64,000 nucleotides of DNA from Rhodobacter sp. TJ_12 (GCF_020023995.1 NZ_NRRD01000003.1:62001-126000), one strand, 5' to 3'. Counted from the stretch's first letter, positions 1 to 9,328 are shown. The notes: generated by a model not told the origin, from the letters alone. Numbers and translations are program-made.

Positions 1-447
1 CAGATGCTGGGTCGCACCGTGGCGGACCCCGATGGCATTGAAGGCACGCCGGGCACCACGCCGGGGCTGGGGTTGCTAGAGGTCGATACGGTGATGACGC
101 CCGACAAGCGCCTGACCCGCACCCGCGCCACCCATGCGCCGACGGGACTGGAGGTCACGGGCTATGAAATTCACATTGGCCAGACCGAAGGTGCGGACCG
201 CGCCCGCCCGTTTGCGCTGATTGACGGCCAGCCAGAGGGCGCGACCTCGGCCAATGGCCGGGTGACGGGCAGCTACCTGCACGGGATGTTTTCCGCCGAT
301 GCGTTCCGCGCGGCCTTTTTGCAGGGCCTCGATATTGCCGCCTCGGGCCAAAGCCATGCGGCCGCGGTCGAGGCCACGCTTGATGCCTTGGCCGATCACA
401 TGGAAGCGCATCTTGATGTGCAGGGCCTATTGGCTTTGGCGCGCTAA
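1..447 (+). CDS. cobQ: Cobyric acid synthase CobQ, C-terminal part (5' end outside window)
   Basis: This is the last 148 codons of cobyric acid synthase, which amidates four carboxylates of adenosylcobyrinate a,c-diamide using glutamine and ATP. The reading frame is open at base 1 (codon cag = Q, then MLG). The visible part belongs to the class I glutamine amidotransferase-like domain: a DPDGIEG stretch, [11 protein letters not shown], the GYEIHIGQT segment with the active-site His region, and the family's SYLHGMF motif. The catalytic Cys lies upstream of the window. The gene converges on bluB, 50 bases away, so all visible neighbours are cobalamin genes. The identification is firm; only the start is missing. 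Confidence 0.95.
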   Translation, partial: QMLGRTVADPDGIEGTPGTTPGLGLLEVDTVMTPDKRLTRTRATHAPTGLEVTGYEIHIGQTEGADRARPFALIDGQPEGATSANGRVTGSYLHGMFSADAFRAAFLQGLDIAASGQSHAAAVEATLDALADHMEAHLDVQGLLALAR

Positions 448-489
448 AAAACCGGCCGCGCCTGCCACCGGGGCGGGGTGGGCGCGGCC
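446..489 (-). terminator. Rho-independent terminator of the bluB operon
   Basis: A 9-bp stem (ggccgcgcc at 454-462 with ggcgcggcc at 481-489) is followed, on the minus strand, by gg and six T residues (446-451 read as AAAAAA on the plus strand). It lies just after bluB. The T run overlaps the cobQ stop codon, so the signal serves the leftward operon better than cobQ. Confidence 0.6.
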
Positions 490-497
490 TTGGCGCT

Positions 498-1121
498 TTA
501 GCGCCGCTCCCAATCGGTGGGCAGGTTTTCTTGCCAGCCCGCGCGGTGCAAAAGCGGTATATCATCGGTGAATTCGGGCGTGCCGATGCACAGCCATGCG
601 GTGAATTCCCAATCCTCGGGCACCTCAAGCAGCGTCTCGATCGCCTTCGGATCGAGCACCGACACCATCCCCAGGCCAAGGTTTTCCGCCCGCGCGGCGA
701 GCCACAACGTATGGATCGCCATGGCGGTCGATTGTTGCAGCGTCACCGGCATCGAGGCGCGACCCAGCCCGTGCCCCGCTTCGGGGTCCCGATGGGTGAA
801 AACGGCCAGTTGCAACGGCGCCTGATCGATACCTTGTAGCTTCAGCTTCGCATAGGCCTCGGCCTGATCGCCGACATAGGCATCGCCTGCCGCATCGCGC
901 GCGGCATTGAAATTTTCCAACACCTTGGCGCGGATCTCGGGGCTGTCGATCCGCAACACCCGCCACGGCCGCGCATTGCCAACCGAAGGCGCCATATCCA
1001 TCGTGGCGCGCAGCCGGTCGATCACCTCTTCGGCAATCGGATCGGGACGGAAATGGCGCACATCGCGGCGCCAGCGCAGAACCTCTTGCAATGCATCGCG
1101 ATGCGGCTGATCAAATTCCAT
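498..1121 (-). CDS. bluB: 5,6-dimethylbenzimidazole synthase BluB
   Basis: BluB is a flavin-destructase that cannibalises reduced FMN with O2 to make 5,6-dimethylbenzimidazole, the lower ligand of B12. The 207-residue product has the nitroreductase fold and the BluB signature near the N terminus (RRDVRHFRPDPI), then APSVGNARPWRVLRI and a C-terminal GTPEF segment. Its length is typical of the family. The ATG at 1121 overlaps the end of cobD by 11 bases, so it is probably translationally coupled as the last gene of the five-gene leftward operon. The product is the substrate of CobT, encoded 4 kb away on the other strand. Aerobic DMB synthesis implies an O2-tolerant lifestyle for B12 maturation. 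Confidence 0.95.
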   Translation of the reverse strand: MEFDQPHRDALQEVLRWRRDVRHFRPDPIAEEVIDRLRATMDMAPSVGNARPWRVLRIDSPEIRAKVLENFNAARDAAGDAYVGDQAEAYAKLKLQGIDQAPLQLAVFTHRDPEAGHGLGRASMPVTLQQSTAMAIHTLWLAARAENLGLGMVSVLDPKAIETLLEVPEDWEFTAWLCIGTPEFTDDIPLLHRAGWQENLPTDWERR

Positions 1122-2100
1122 CCGTCAAGACCTTCTCTATTCTGTTCCATTCCGAAGCCGGACCGGGCAGCCCCAATCGCAGCCAATGTTGCGAATACGG
1201 AAAGACCCGGCTCCAGATCTGCGCCCGGGCCAGCCTTTCTTGCGCCGCCACCGCATCGGGGGTGGCATAGGTGCGAAACAGCGCCGTGCCGCCGACCAGT
1301 TGCCAGCCCGCACGCGCGGCCAGCGCATCAAGCTGCGCGGCCTCTTCCCGCAGCCGCGCCACGGTCGCCACCGCCCAATCACGATCGGCCAGCGCGCGAA
1401 TGCCGGTTTCAATCGCCGGGCCAGACACGGGCCACGGCCCCGCCATTTCCGACAGCTTTGCCACGGTCGCGGCATCGGCAAAGGCAAAGCCCAGCCGCAG
1501 CCCCGCCAACCCGTAAAACTTACCAAACGAGCGCAGCACGATGATCTTTGCCCCGGCCTTGGCGGCCAGCGAGGTTTCGGGCGTGGCATCGGCGAAGCTT
1601 TCATCCACCACAAGGCGGCGCACCTGCAAGCCAAGCGCGCGCAAAGCCTCGGGCGTGAAGCTTCGGCCATCGGGGTTGTTGGGGTTCACCACCACCGCCA
1701 GATCGGCGCCAGCCAGATCGCGCAGCGTGGTCACCTCTTCGACCTGCCAGCCTGCCGCGCGCAGTGCGGCGGCATGTTCGTTATAGGTCGGGGCCAGCAC
1801 ATGGGCGCGCCCGGGCGGGCCCAGCCGCGGGATCAATTGGATCGCCTGCTGCGCCCCCGCCAAAGCCACGCCGGGCGCGGTGGTGCCAAACGCCAGTTGC
1901 GCCGCCGCGATCAACGCGTCTTTTTGCGCGGTGGTGGGCAGGCCGGTCCAGGCCGCGGGCGTCATCCGCGCCAGCGGATAGGGCATGCGGTTGATGCCGG
2001 TGGACAAATCGATCCAATCCGTGCCGCCGAAACGGGCGCGCGCGGCATCGATATTGCCGCCATGGTCGCGGGCGGTCTCCGGGGCGTGATCCGGGGTCAT
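1111..2100 (-). CDS. cobD: L-threonine-O-3-phosphate decarboxylase (CobD; CobC in Pseudomonas denitrificans naming)
   Basis: This is a PLP enzyme (fold type I, class II aminotransferase-like) that decarboxylates L-threonine phosphate to (R)-1-amino-2-propanol phosphate, the linker of the B12 nucleotide loop. The 329-residue product starts MTPDHAPETARDHGGN, typical of the family (HGGN). It shows NPNNPDGR and the PLP-lysine segment SFGKFYGLAGLRLGF. I chose ATG 2100 because it overlaps the cbiB stop as ATGA; the upstream in-frame extension is low-quality sequence that overlaps cbiB. It sits downstream of the threonine-kinase-like gene, which would supply its substrate, and next to cbiB, which uses the product. 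Confidence 0.93.
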   Translation of the reverse strand: MTPDHAPETARDHGGNIDAARARFGGTDWIDLSTGINRMPYPLARMTPAAWTGLPTTAQKDALIAAAQLAFGTTAPGVALAGAQQAIQLIPRLGPPGRAHVLAPTYNEHAAALRAAGWQVEEVTTLRDLAGADLAVVVNPNNPDGRSFTPEALRALGLQVRRLVVDESFADATPETSLAAKAGAKIIVLRSFGKFYGLAGLRLGFAFADAATVAKLSEMAGPWPVSGPAIETGIRALADRDWAVATVARLREEAAQLDALAARAGWQLVGGTALFRTYATPDAVAAQERLARAQIWSRVFPYSQHWLRLGLPGPASEWNRIEKVLTDGI

Positions 2101-3041
2101 GCAAATCTCCACAAGGCCGCAGCAAGGGCGATCAGTGCCGCCATCCCGAACATGGCGCGCCGGTAAAGTGCAAGCCCCCGCGCAAGGGTTTGCGGCCCCG
2201 GATCCGGGGCGGTGCCATTGAGCCACGGTTCGTCGGACACACGATCATCATAGATGCGCGGCCCCGACAGCCGAATATCCAACGCCCCAGCCATCGCCGC
2301 CTCGGGCCAGCCCGCATTGGGGGAGCGATGCGCGCGCGCATCGCGTTGCATGATATCAAGCGCCTGCGCCGCGCGCTTGCCCGCCGCCACACCAAACAAA
2401 ACGCCGGTCAGCCGCGCCGGGATCAGGTTCACAATGTCGTCGATATTGGCCGCGGCCCAGCCAAAGGCTTCATGCCGCGCCGTGCGATGGCCGATCATCG
2501 AATCGAGCGTGTTGATCGCCTTATAGGCGGCAATGCCGGGCAGGCCCGCGACACAGCCCCAAAAAAGCGGTGCCACGATCCCGTCAGAACTGTTTTCGGC
2601 CAGACTTTCGAGCGATGCGCGCGCCACCCCCGCCGTATCAAGCTGCGCAGGATCGCGCCCCACGATAAACGCCACCGCCGCGCGCGCCCCCGCCAAATCG
2701 CCCGCCAAAAGCGGCTTGGCCACAGCGGCCACATGGTCATGCATCGCCCGCAGCGCGACCAAGGGCCATGCCAGAACGCCGCCAATCACAATGCCGATCC
2801 AACCCTGCGGCAAAAGGCTTTGCACGATATGCGCAACCGCCCAAGTCAGCAAAATCACCAGCGCGGCAGCCGCCATGCCCTTGGCCTTGCGCTGCGCACC
2901 GCAATTCCAACGCCGGTCCAAAAAGGCGATCAGCGCGCCGATCCATGTCACCGGATGGCCGATGCGCTTGTAAAGCGGATCGGGCCAGCCAAGCGCCAGA
3001 TCAAGCGCCACGGCGACCAGCATCATCGCGGCGAAATTCAT
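2097..3041 (-). CDS. cbiB: Adenosylcobinamide-phosphate synthase CbiB (CobD in P. denitrificans naming)
   Basis: CbiB is a polytopic inner-membrane enzyme that joins adenosylcobyric acid to aminopropanol phosphate. The 314-residue product starts MNFAAMMLVAVALDLALGWP and has the conserved DP-Y-IGHPVTWIG segment, SLESLAENSSDGIVAPLFW and the C-terminal LSGPRIYDD. Several hydrophobic helices are evident. ATG 3041 overlaps the upstream stop as ATGA, and its own stop overlaps the cobD start in the same way, so the genes are tightly coupled. An upstream in-frame extension reads into the previous gene and is rejected. Confidence 0.94.
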   Translation of the reverse strand: MNFAAMMLVAVALDLALGWPDPLYKRIGHPVTWIGALIAFLDRRWNCGAQRKAKGMAAAALVILLTWAVAHIVQSLLPQGWIGIVIGGVLAWPLVALRAMHDHVAAVAKPLLAGDLAGARAAVAFIVGRDPAQLDTAGVARASLESLAENSSDGIVAPLFWGCVAGLPGIAAYKAINTLDSMIGHRTARHEAFGWAAANIDDIVNLIPARLTGVLFGVAAGKRAAQALDIMQRDARAHRSPNAGWPEAAMAGALDIRLSGPRIYDDRVSDEPWLNGTAPDPGPQTLARGLALYRRAMFGMAALIALAAALWRFA

Positions 3042-3835
3042 GCGCCCCCTCCTTGCAATCGTCTCAGCCCGCGCCAGCCAGCCGCGCGCAGCACTGCCTC
3101 GGCCCCTTCGGGCACGGTGCCGGGCGCGAAAATCAACCCGCGCGCGGCGCCGGTGTGCGCGCGCATCCAGCCAAGTGCGCCCAGCCGCGCCACCAGCGCA
3201 GGCATATCCGCCCCGCCCGGCCCCCGCAATGCAGTGCAACGCGCCGCACTTTCAGAGGCAAGCGCGGCAAAATCCGCCAAGGTCGCGCTGCCCTGCCAGC
3301 GTGCGACAAGGTCCGCCACATCGGGAAAGGCGCTGTCTTGCGGTTCGGTGCGCGCGGGCGCGCCGCAAAAGCCGCCCAAAATCTCATGGCGTGGCAGCGC
3401 GGGCAGCTGCGCCAGAACCCGCCCCTGCCGCGAGGCCCACAGCAAACGGTCGGGCGCGGCGAACATGGTCGGATCGCTGGCCCCTTCAGCCGCGATACAG
3501 GCTTGCGCCAAACGCTCGGGCGGGCCCTGCCAGCCCGCAAGCCGCGCCAGCGCCACAAGCGAGGCGGTCGAGACCCCGGTGCCCAGCCCCGGCGCAACGC
3601 AGGGTCGCAACACCACCTGCCCGCGCAGGCGCAGGTTCAACAGCGCCAGAAACCGCCTGGCGCGCGCGGGCGACAGCCCCGCCCCGTGCACCGACAGCCC
3701 GCGCCCGGGCCGATGGGATGCCGCGAGCCCCAAAGACGGCGCAAAGGCCGTGACCAAGACCACGGGCCCGTTCGGCCCCAGCCGCCCCTGCACCCATTCG
3801 CCAAAATGGCCCGGTAGGTGGCGCGCCTGTCTCAT
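3038..3835 (-). CDS. PduX-like L-threonine kinase (GHMP kinase family)
   Basis: The 265-residue product starts MRQARHLPGHFGEWVQGRLG, like the N terminus of PduX-type threonine kinases. It carries a GHMP-kinase ATP motif, PGLGTGVSTAS, around residue 80. PduX phosphorylates L-threonine, giving the substrate of the threonine-phosphate decarboxylase. Its place in the operon (phosphatase, this gene, cbiB, cobD, bluB) fits that role. ATG 3835 overlaps the upstream stop (ATGA), and the stop overlaps the cbiB start. The molecular function is inferred from family and context; other GHMP kinases are possible but less likely here. Confidence 0.8.
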   Translation of the reverse strand: MRQARHLPGHFGEWVQGRLGPNGPVVLVTAFAPSLGLAASHRPGRGLSVHGAGLSPARARRFLALLNLRLRGQVVLRPCVAPGLGTGVSTASLVALARLAGWQGPPERLAQACIAAEGASDPTMFAAPDRLLWASRQGRVLAQLPALPRHEILGGFCGAPARTEPQDSAFPDVADLVARWQGSATLADFAALASESAARCTALRGPGGADMPALVARLGALGWMRAHTGAARGLIFAPGTVPEGAEAVLRAAGWRGLRRLQGGGA

Positions 3836-4407
3836 CCAAAGGTCCGGTTCACGCTGCCCACGACCCAATGCCCGCTGGGCAGCGCCTTGAGCGTGGTGAC
3901 AGAAAGCGGCGCAACATCGAACACGATCGCCGCGCTCAGATGATCCAGCGCCAGCGCAAGCCCGGCGCGCACCACCCCCGCATGGGCGACAACAGCAATG
4001 CGCCCGCCCTGCCCGACCAATTCTGTCAGCGCCGGATGCACCCGCGCGCATTGATCGGCAAAGCTTTCGCCCCCCGGCGGGCGGTGCTGCGCCAGCTCGT
4101 GGCGCGTCATCTTGCCAATATCGGGCAGATCGGCAAAGGGCACGCCTTCCCAAGCACCGAAATCTTGTTCCCACAGGCGCGGATCAAAGACCGGGGTGCG
4201 GTCGGGAAACAACGCCGCCGCCGTTTGCCGACAGCGCAGCGCGGGGCTCGCCACAAGCTGCACCTCGCCCAAGGCCGCGCGGGTCGCCGCGATCACCGCA
4301 TCGCCCGGCAAATCGGCGGGCACATCGCGCCGCCCCGCCAAACAGCCGCCATGCGCTGCCGGGGCATGCCGGATCAGCAAAAGCTCGGTCGCACCGCCGC
4401 TGCCCAT
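3832..4407 (-). CDS. cobC: Histidine phosphatase, probable alpha-ribazole-5'-phosphate phosphatase
   Basis: This 191-residue phosphoglycerate-mutase-fold phosphatase has the catalytic motif LLIRHAPAAHGG (phospho-His), ASPALRC, WEQDFGAWEG and the second histidine in VVAHAGVVRAGLA. In Salmonella the equivalent, CobC, removes the 5' phosphate from alpha-ribazole phosphate. It is the first gene of the leftward cobalamin operon; the start ATG 4407 is preceded by GGAGAAA on the minus strand, and its stop overlaps the next start (ATGA). Function is assigned from the combination of fold and operon; the family is broad, so substrate specificity is inferred. Note that the symbol cobC means a different enzyme in the P. 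denitrificans nomenclature. Confidence 0.8.
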   Translation of the reverse strand: MGSGGATELLLIRHAPAAHGGCLAGRRDVPADLPGDAVIAATRAALGEVQLVASPALRCRQTAAALFPDRTPVFDPRLWEQDFGAWEGVPFADLPDIGKMTRHELAQHRPPGGESFADQCARVHPALTELVGQGGRIAVVAHAGVVRAGLALALDHLSAAIVFDVAPLSVTTLKALPSGHWVVGSVNRTFG

Positions 4408-4481
4408 GGTCGTATTTCTCCTTCAAACTCGCCGCCCTTTCTGCTTTGTTGCCGCGCAAGGAACAAGAGGCAAGGTCCCCC

Positions 4482-4985
4482 ATGGCACGCATCCTGATGG
4501 TCACCGGCGGCGCGCGCTCGGGCAAAAGCACCTATGCAGAGCAGCGTACGCTCGCGATGGGCCAGCCCGCGCATTACATTGCCACCGCCCAGATCTGGGA
4601 CGAAGAAATGGCCGAGCGGATCGCCGCGCATCAGGCCCGGCGTGGCCCCGAATGGCGCACCCATGCCGAACCTGTCGCGCTTGTGGAAGTGCTGCGCGCC
4701 ACCGATGACGCGCCGCGGCTGGTGGATTGTCTGACGCTGTGGCTGACCAACCTGATGCTGGGGAACCATGACTGGGATGCTGCGGCAAAGGCACTCGTTG
4801 CAACGCTGCCCGATCTGAAGTCTCCGGTCGTGTTTGTAAGCAACGAGGTGGGGCTGGGCATCGTGCCCGACAACCGCCTTGCCCGAGACTTCCGCGATGC
4901 GGCGGGATATCTTAACCAATGGGTCGCTGCGGCGGCGGATGAGGTCATCTTCACCGTTGCGGGCCTGCCAATGAAAGTGAAGTGA
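4482..4985 (+). CDS. cobU: Bifunctional adenosylcobinamide kinase / adenosylcobinamide-phosphate guanylyltransferase
   Basis: CobU (CobP) phosphorylates adenosylcobinamide with NTP and then transfers GMP to give adenosylcobinamide-GDP. The 167-residue product has a Walker A P-loop GGARSGKS at residues 9-16 and His50 in the AAHQARRGPEW segment, at the position of the guanylylated histidine. VDCLTLWLTNLM and SNEVGLGIVPDNRLAR follow, both hallmarks of the family. ATG 4482 places the P-loop correctly; the in-frame ATG 12 codons upstream would add a non-conserved tail. It is the first gene of the rightward cobU-cobT-cobS run, divergent from the phosphatase gene across 74 bases that must hold both promoters. 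Confidence 0.95.
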   Translation: MARILMVTGGARSGKSTYAEQRTLAMGQPAHYIATAQIWDEEMAERIAAHQARRGPEWRTHAEPVALVEVLRATDDAPRLVDCLTLWLTNLMLGNHDWDAAAKALVATLPDLKSPVVFVSNEVGLGIVPDNRLARDFRDAAGYLNQWVAAAADEVIFTVAGLPMKVK

Positions 4986-4991
4986 AGACCA

Positions 4992-5999
4992 ATGCTGCAG
5001 TTCGAATCCTATGCCGATTTCGCCACGCTGGCCGACCGTCTGCCGGTCGCCGATGAGGCGGTCCGCGCCGAAGCGCTCGCGCGCCAGGACAACCTGACCA
5101 AGCCGCTTGGCTCGCTGGGCAAGCTTGAGGATGTGGCGGTGCATTGGGCGGCCTGGCGCGGCACCGTTTGCCCGGAAATCAAGAAGGCCCAAGGCATCGT
5201 TTTTGCGGGCAACCACGGCATCTGCGCGCAAGGCGTGAGCCCGTATCCGCAAGAAGTCACGATCCAGATGGTGGCCAATTACGAAGCCGGCGGCGCCGCG
5301 ATCAACCAATTGTGCCGCGCCTCGGGGGCCGATCTGACGGTTGTGAAACTTGATCTGGACCGCCCGACGCAAGACTTCACCACCGGCCCGGCGATGAGCG
5401 AAGAAGAAACCATCGCCGCGCTGAATGCCGGGGCGGCGGCGGTGGATGAAAATGCCGATGTCGTCTTTGTGGGCGAAATGGGCATTGGCAACTCGACCGT
5501 CGCAGCGGCGCTGGCGGCAGCGGTGTTCGGCGGCACCGGCGCCGATTGGGTCGGCCCGGGCGCGGGCGCCGATGCGGCGGGCATCGCGCGCAAGACCGCG
5601 GTGATCGACAAGGGGCTGGCGCTGCACCGCGGACTGGGCGGCGTTGAAACGCTGGGCGCGCTGGGGGGCCGTGAAATCGCCGCGATGTGTGGCGCGGTTC
5701 TGGGCGCGCGCGCGGCGCGCATTCCGGTCATCATCGATGGCTTCATCTGCACCGGCGCGCTGTCGACGCTATTCAAGGTGGACCCGCGCCTGCTTGATCA
5801 CTGCATTGTCGGCCATGCCTCGGCCGAACCCGGCCACCGCCGCATTCTGGAGGCGATGAACAAGGTCGCGCTGCTTGATATGGGCATGCGTGTCGGCGAA
5901 GGCACCGGTGCGGCGCTCGCGCTGTCGGTGGTACGTGCGGCGCTGGAATGCCACAACGGCATGGCGACCTTTGCCGAAGCCGGTGTGAGCGAAGCCTGA
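4992..5999 (+). CDS. cobT: Nicotinate-nucleotide--dimethylbenzimidazole phosphoribosyltransferase CobT
   Basis: CobT activates DMB (made by BluB) to alpha-ribazole phosphate using nicotinate mononucleotide. The 335-residue product contains the family landmarks NLTKPLGSLGKLEDVA, AGNHGICAQGVSPYPQEVT, GEMGIGNSTVAAAL and, near the C terminus, HASAEPGHRRIL with the catalytic glutamate region. It starts 6 bases after the cobU stop, and its stop TGA overlaps the cobS ATG (TGATG), so the three genes form one transcription unit. Length and motifs are complete. Confidence 0.96.
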   Translation: MLQFESYADFATLADRLPVADEAVRAEALARQDNLTKPLGSLGKLEDVAVHWAAWRGTVCPEIKKAQGIVFAGNHGICAQGVSPYPQEVTIQMVANYEAGGAAINQLCRASGADLTVVKLDLDRPTQDFTTGPAMSEEETIAALNAGAAAVDENADVVFVGEMGIGNSTVAAALAAAVFGGTGADWVGPGAGADAAGIARKTAVIDKGLALHRGLGGVETLGALGGREIAAMCGAVLGARAARIPVIIDGFICTGALSTLFKVDPRLLDHCIVGHASAEPGHRRILEAMNKVALLDMGMRVGEGTGAALALSVVRAALECHNGMATFAEAGVSEA

Positions 6000-6784
6000 T
6001 GCAACACCCCGGGCAGAGCGTGATCGGCTGGCTGCGCCTGCGCGGTCAGGAAGCCTTGTTGGCCGTGGTCTTGATGACCCGGCTGCCAATGCCACGCCTG
6101 CCCGACTGGCCCCCCACGCTGGGAAAATCTGCCTGGGCGTTTCCGCTGGCGGGGCTGGTGCTTGGCCTTTTGACGGCGGCGGTGCTGAAACTGGCGCTGG
6201 TGGCAGGCCTGCCCGCGCCGCTCGCCGCGGGGCTGGCCCTTGGCGCGCAGGTGGTGATGACCGGCGCGCTGCATGAAGACGGCTTGGCCGATTGCGCCGA
6301 TGGGTTCTGGGGCGGCTTCACCCGCGAACGGCGGCTGGAGATCATGCGCGACAGCCGCATCGGCACCTATGGGGTCACGGCCTTGGTGCTAAGCCTTGGG
6401 CTGCGCTGGCAAGCGCTGGCGTTTCTGGCCGATGCAGCCCCGGGGCTGGCGGTCGCCGCGCTGATCGCGCTGGCGATGAGTTCGCGCGTCACCTCGGTCG
6501 CACTGATGGCCACCCTGCCTGCGGCGCGCGACAATGGCATGGGCCACCGCGCCACCGGGGTCACCCCCGTCGTTTTGACCGGCGCAATGGCGCTCGGGAT
6601 GGCGGGACCATGGCTTTTGGAATTGCCGCTTTTCGCCTTGGTGTTGGCCGAGGCGCTGGCGGCGCTGGTGGTGGCGCAACTGGCCTTGCGCAAGCTGGGC
6701 GGGCAAACCGGCGATGTTCTGGGCGCGGCGCAACAATGCGCTGAAATCGCGGGCTGGTGCGCGCTGTGCGCCTTGCTGATTTGA
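5999..6784 (+). CDS. cobS: Adenosylcobinamide-GDP ribazoletransferase (cobalamin synthase) CobS
   Basis: CobS is an integral membrane enzyme that joins adenosylcobinamide-GDP to alpha-ribazole (phosphate), completing the cofactor. The 261-residue product has the polar signature ALHEDGLADCADGFWGG and DSRIGTYG embedded among six to seven hydrophobic helices. ATG 5999 overlaps the cobT stop (TGATG). A GC-rich perfect palindrome lies after the gene at 6814-6827 (gcgggcgcgcccgc), but without a T run, so I do not call it a terminator. Confidence 0.95.
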   Translation: MQHPGQSVIGWLRLRGQEALLAVVLMTRLPMPRLPDWPPTLGKSAWAFPLAGLVLGLLTAAVLKLALVAGLPAPLAAGLALGAQVVMTGALHEDGLADCADGFWGGFTRERRLEIMRDSRIGTYGVTALVLSLGLRWQALAFLADAAPGLAVAALIALAMSSRVTSVALMATLPAARDNGMGHRATGVTPVVLTGAMALGMAGPWLLELPLFALVLAEALAALVVAQLALRKLGGQTGDVLGAAQQCAEIAGWCALCALLI

Positions 6785-6958
6785 CCCGGCGGATCTGAGT
6801 AAACCCGGTGCGAGCGGGCGCGCCCGCGCCCACGCCGCCGAACCGAAAACATGCATTTTAGAAGTAAGCTGGCCTTTTGTGCGCAAAAGGTCCGGAGCGC
6901 TTCACCCGGCCTTAACGAGTTTTTCGCACGATGGCGCCGTGTTTTTCGGAGCTTCCGC

Positions 6959-9325
6959 ATGGCCAAACCGGGCAAGAGTAAAACGTTTTCGTCCTATCTG
7001 ATCCGCATGGGCGTGACCGTGCTGATATGCGCGGCCATTGTCGGCGGTGCCTTGGGCGCGATGGTCTATGTCGACAGTGAAGGGCAGAAACAAACCGCCT
7101 TAGTGGATCGTCTGAAAGACAATCTGGCCGAGGTGGAACGCACTTTTGCCGCCGCACGCGACGCAGAAGCCCGGTTTCGTGACCTGCGCGCAGAAGAATT
7201 GATCGCCGAACAACAGGCGCTTGTCGCGGATACCGGCGCATCGCTTGCCAAGATTGCCGATCAGGCCAGCCAGATGGGGCTCACCGATGTCGCGGCCCAA
7301 GCCCGCACATCCCAGACCCTGCTCACCGCCTATGGCGACAGTTTCACCGCCTTGGCCGAGGCCCGGCGCACGCTTGGGCTGACCCCCGAATCGGGGCTGG
7401 AGGGCGAATTGCGCGCCTCGGTTCATGATGCGGAAAAAATTGTGAACACCTTGGGCGTCCCGGCGGTGCAGATCACGCTGCTGACGCTGCGCCGGCATGA
7501 AAAAGATTTTATCATGCGTCAGGCGCCTAAATATGTCGAAAAGCTGGATGCCGAAGTGGCGACCTTTCTGGATTATCCCGAAAGCAAATACCCCTCGGCC
7601 CAGCACCGCGCCCGCGCGGTCAAAAAGATCGAAGCTTACCAGACCAGCTTTCATCAATTCGCCGAGATCACGCTGCAACTGCGTGCGATGATCGAGGCGA
7701 GTGACACCACGTTTCACGCCGTTTTGCCCGCGCTGACGCAATTGCGCCAGGGGATTGCAACCGGGGGCGAGACGATGGCGGCGATGGCGGCAGAGCGCAA
7801 GATGCTGGCAGGCGCGGCGATTGCGGCGGCCGGGATCTTGGGGCTTTTGGTCTTGGTGTTCAGCGCGGTGCGGCTGTATCGCGCCACCGCCCTGCCCTTG
7901 CGTGCCGTCTCCGATGCCGTCAGCGAACTGGCCGCAGGCACCACCGATATCACCGTGCCGCAATCGCGCGTGCAAGAGGTGCAATCGATCGGCGCCGCCC
8001 TGACCACCTTCCGCGACACGATGCTGGAACGCCGCCGGCTTGAGGCCGAACAGGCCGCCGAGGCCGAACGCCTTGCCGCCGAACGCCAAGCCCAAGCCGA
8101 TCGCGAGGCCGCCGAGGCCCGCGCAAAAGCCGAAGCCGCCGAAGCCGAACGCCGCAAGGCCGCCGAACGCCAAGCCCGCGAACATGCCGCCGCGCAAGAA
8201 ATCGCCGCCGTCGTGGCCGCCTGTGCCGATGGCGATTTTTCGCAGCGCCTGCGCACCGATGACAAAGAGGGTATCTTTGCCGATCTGTGCCATGGCGTGA
8301 ACCGCATCGGCGAAGCCGCCGCCGATGGGCTGGCCGCCGTGCAAGTGGCGCTGGAGCATTTGGCCGAGGGCGATCTGACCCATCGCATGCCCACGCAGTT
8401 CCAAGGCATTTTTGCTGACATCGCCGAAACGATGAACCGCTCGACCGAAAGCCTGACCGAAACGCTGACCACGATCACCATCTCGGCCTCGTCGGTGGAT
8501 CTGTCCGCCAATGAAATCTCGGGGGCCGCCGACGATTTGGCGCGGCGCACCGAGCGCAACGCGGCAACGCTGGAACAGACCGCCTCGGCGCTGGAACAAA
8601 TGTCGGCCACGGTGAAATCGGCCGCCGCCTCGGCCGAAGTCGCGCGCGGCGCGGTGGACGAGATATCGGCCAAGGCGGGCACTGGACGCGAGGTCGTGAC
8701 CCGGGCCGAAGCCGCGATGGATGAGATCAAAACCTCCTCCGATGCGATTGCGAAAATTTTGCAGGTGATCGACGACATCGCCTTCCAAACCAACCTTCTG
8801 GCGCTGAATGCCGGGGTCGAGGCCGCCCGCGCGGGCGAGGCTGGGCGCGGCTTTGCTGTGGTCGCCTCGGAAGTGCGCGCGCTGGCGCAGCGCTCGTCGG
8901 AAGCGGCGCGCGATATTGCCGGGCTGATCGAAAGCTCCAGCCAATCGGTTGGGCGCGGCGTCGATCTGGTGCGCGATTCGGGCGCGGCTTTGCGCGATAT
9001 CGTGGCCGGGGTGGAAGATGCGACCCTGAAGATCGCCGAGATCGTCACCGCCTCGCGCGAGACCGCCTCGGGCATTGGCGAGATTTCGAACGCCACCACG
9101 GAACTGGACCGCACCACGCAGCAAAACGCCGCCGTCTTCGAACAGACGAATGCCGCCGTGCGGTCGCTGCAAGGCGAGGCAAGCGCGCTGGCCAGTGCGG
9201 TCTCGGCGTTCCGGCTGGCCGCCGCGCAACAAGGCGTGCAAACGGCCCCCGTCACGGTGCCGCAGGCCGCCAATAGTGCCCAGCCTGCAAGCGATGCGCT
9301 GTTCGTGTCGCGCCGGCGCGCCTAA
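6959..9325 (+). CDS. Methyl-accepting chemotaxis protein with helical bimodular-type sensor domain
   Basis: This 788-residue transmembrane chemoreceptor signals to CheA/CheW. It has TM1 at about residues 17-38, a helical periplasmic sensor with the HBM-like stretch [22 protein letters not shown]2 at about 281-308 and a HAMP domain. An unusually long charged helix rich in Ala/Glu/Arg follows at about 360-415, then a second HAMP-like stretch. The MCP signalling tip is [20 protein letters not shown] at about 604-624. No C-terminal CheR/CheB pentapeptide is evident; it ends in SRRRA. I chose ATG 6959 because it puts TM1 about 16 residues from the N terminus; an ATG at 6851 would add 36 residues of poor coding quality. 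No other che gene is in the window. The ligand is unknown; HBM receptors often sense small organic acids. Confidence 0.9.
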   Translation: MAKPGKSKTFSSYLIRMGVTVLICAAIVGGALGAMVYVDSEGQKQTALVDRLKDNLAEVERTFAAARDAEARFRDLRAEELIAEQQALVADTGASLAKIADQASQMGLTDVAAQARTSQTLLTAYGDSFTALAEARRTLGLTPESGLEGELRASVHDAEKIVNTLGVPAVQITLLTLRRHEKDFIMRQAPKYVEKLDAEVATFLDYPESKYPSAQHRARAVKKIEAYQTSFHQFAEITLQLRAMIEASDTTFHAVLPALTQLRQGIATGGETMAAMAAERKMLAGAAIAAAGILGLLVLVFSAVRLYRATALPLRAVSDAVSELAAGTTDITVPQSRVQEVQSIGAALTTFRDTMLERRRLEAEQAAEAERLAAERQAQADREAAEARAKAEAAEAERRKAAERQAREHAAAQEIAAVVAACADGDFSQRLRTDDKEGIFADLCHGVNRIGEAAADGLAAVQVALEHLAEGDLTHRMPTQFQGIFADIAETMNRSTESLTETLTTITISASSVDLSANEISGAADDLARRTERNAATLEQTASALEQMSATVKSAAASAEVARGAVDEISAKAGTGREVVTRAEAAMDEIKTSSDAIAKILQVIDDIAFQTNLLALNAGVEAARAGEAGRGFAVVASEVRALAQRSSEAARDIAGLIESSSQSVGRGVDLVRDSGAALRDIVAGVEDATLKIAEIVTASRETASGIGEISNATTELDRTTQQNAAVFEQTNAAVRSLQGEASALASAVSAFRLAAAQQGVQTAPVTVPQAANSAQPASDALFVSRRRA

Positions 9326-9328
9326 GGG

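Noticed and set aside
4998-5012. T-loop-like gttcgaat motif at the start of cobT
   Set aside because: It encodes QFES of CobT; no cloverleaf can be drawn around it.
6814-6827. Perfect GC palindrome after cobS as terminator
   Set aside because: No T run on either strand; it may be chance in GC-rich DNA.
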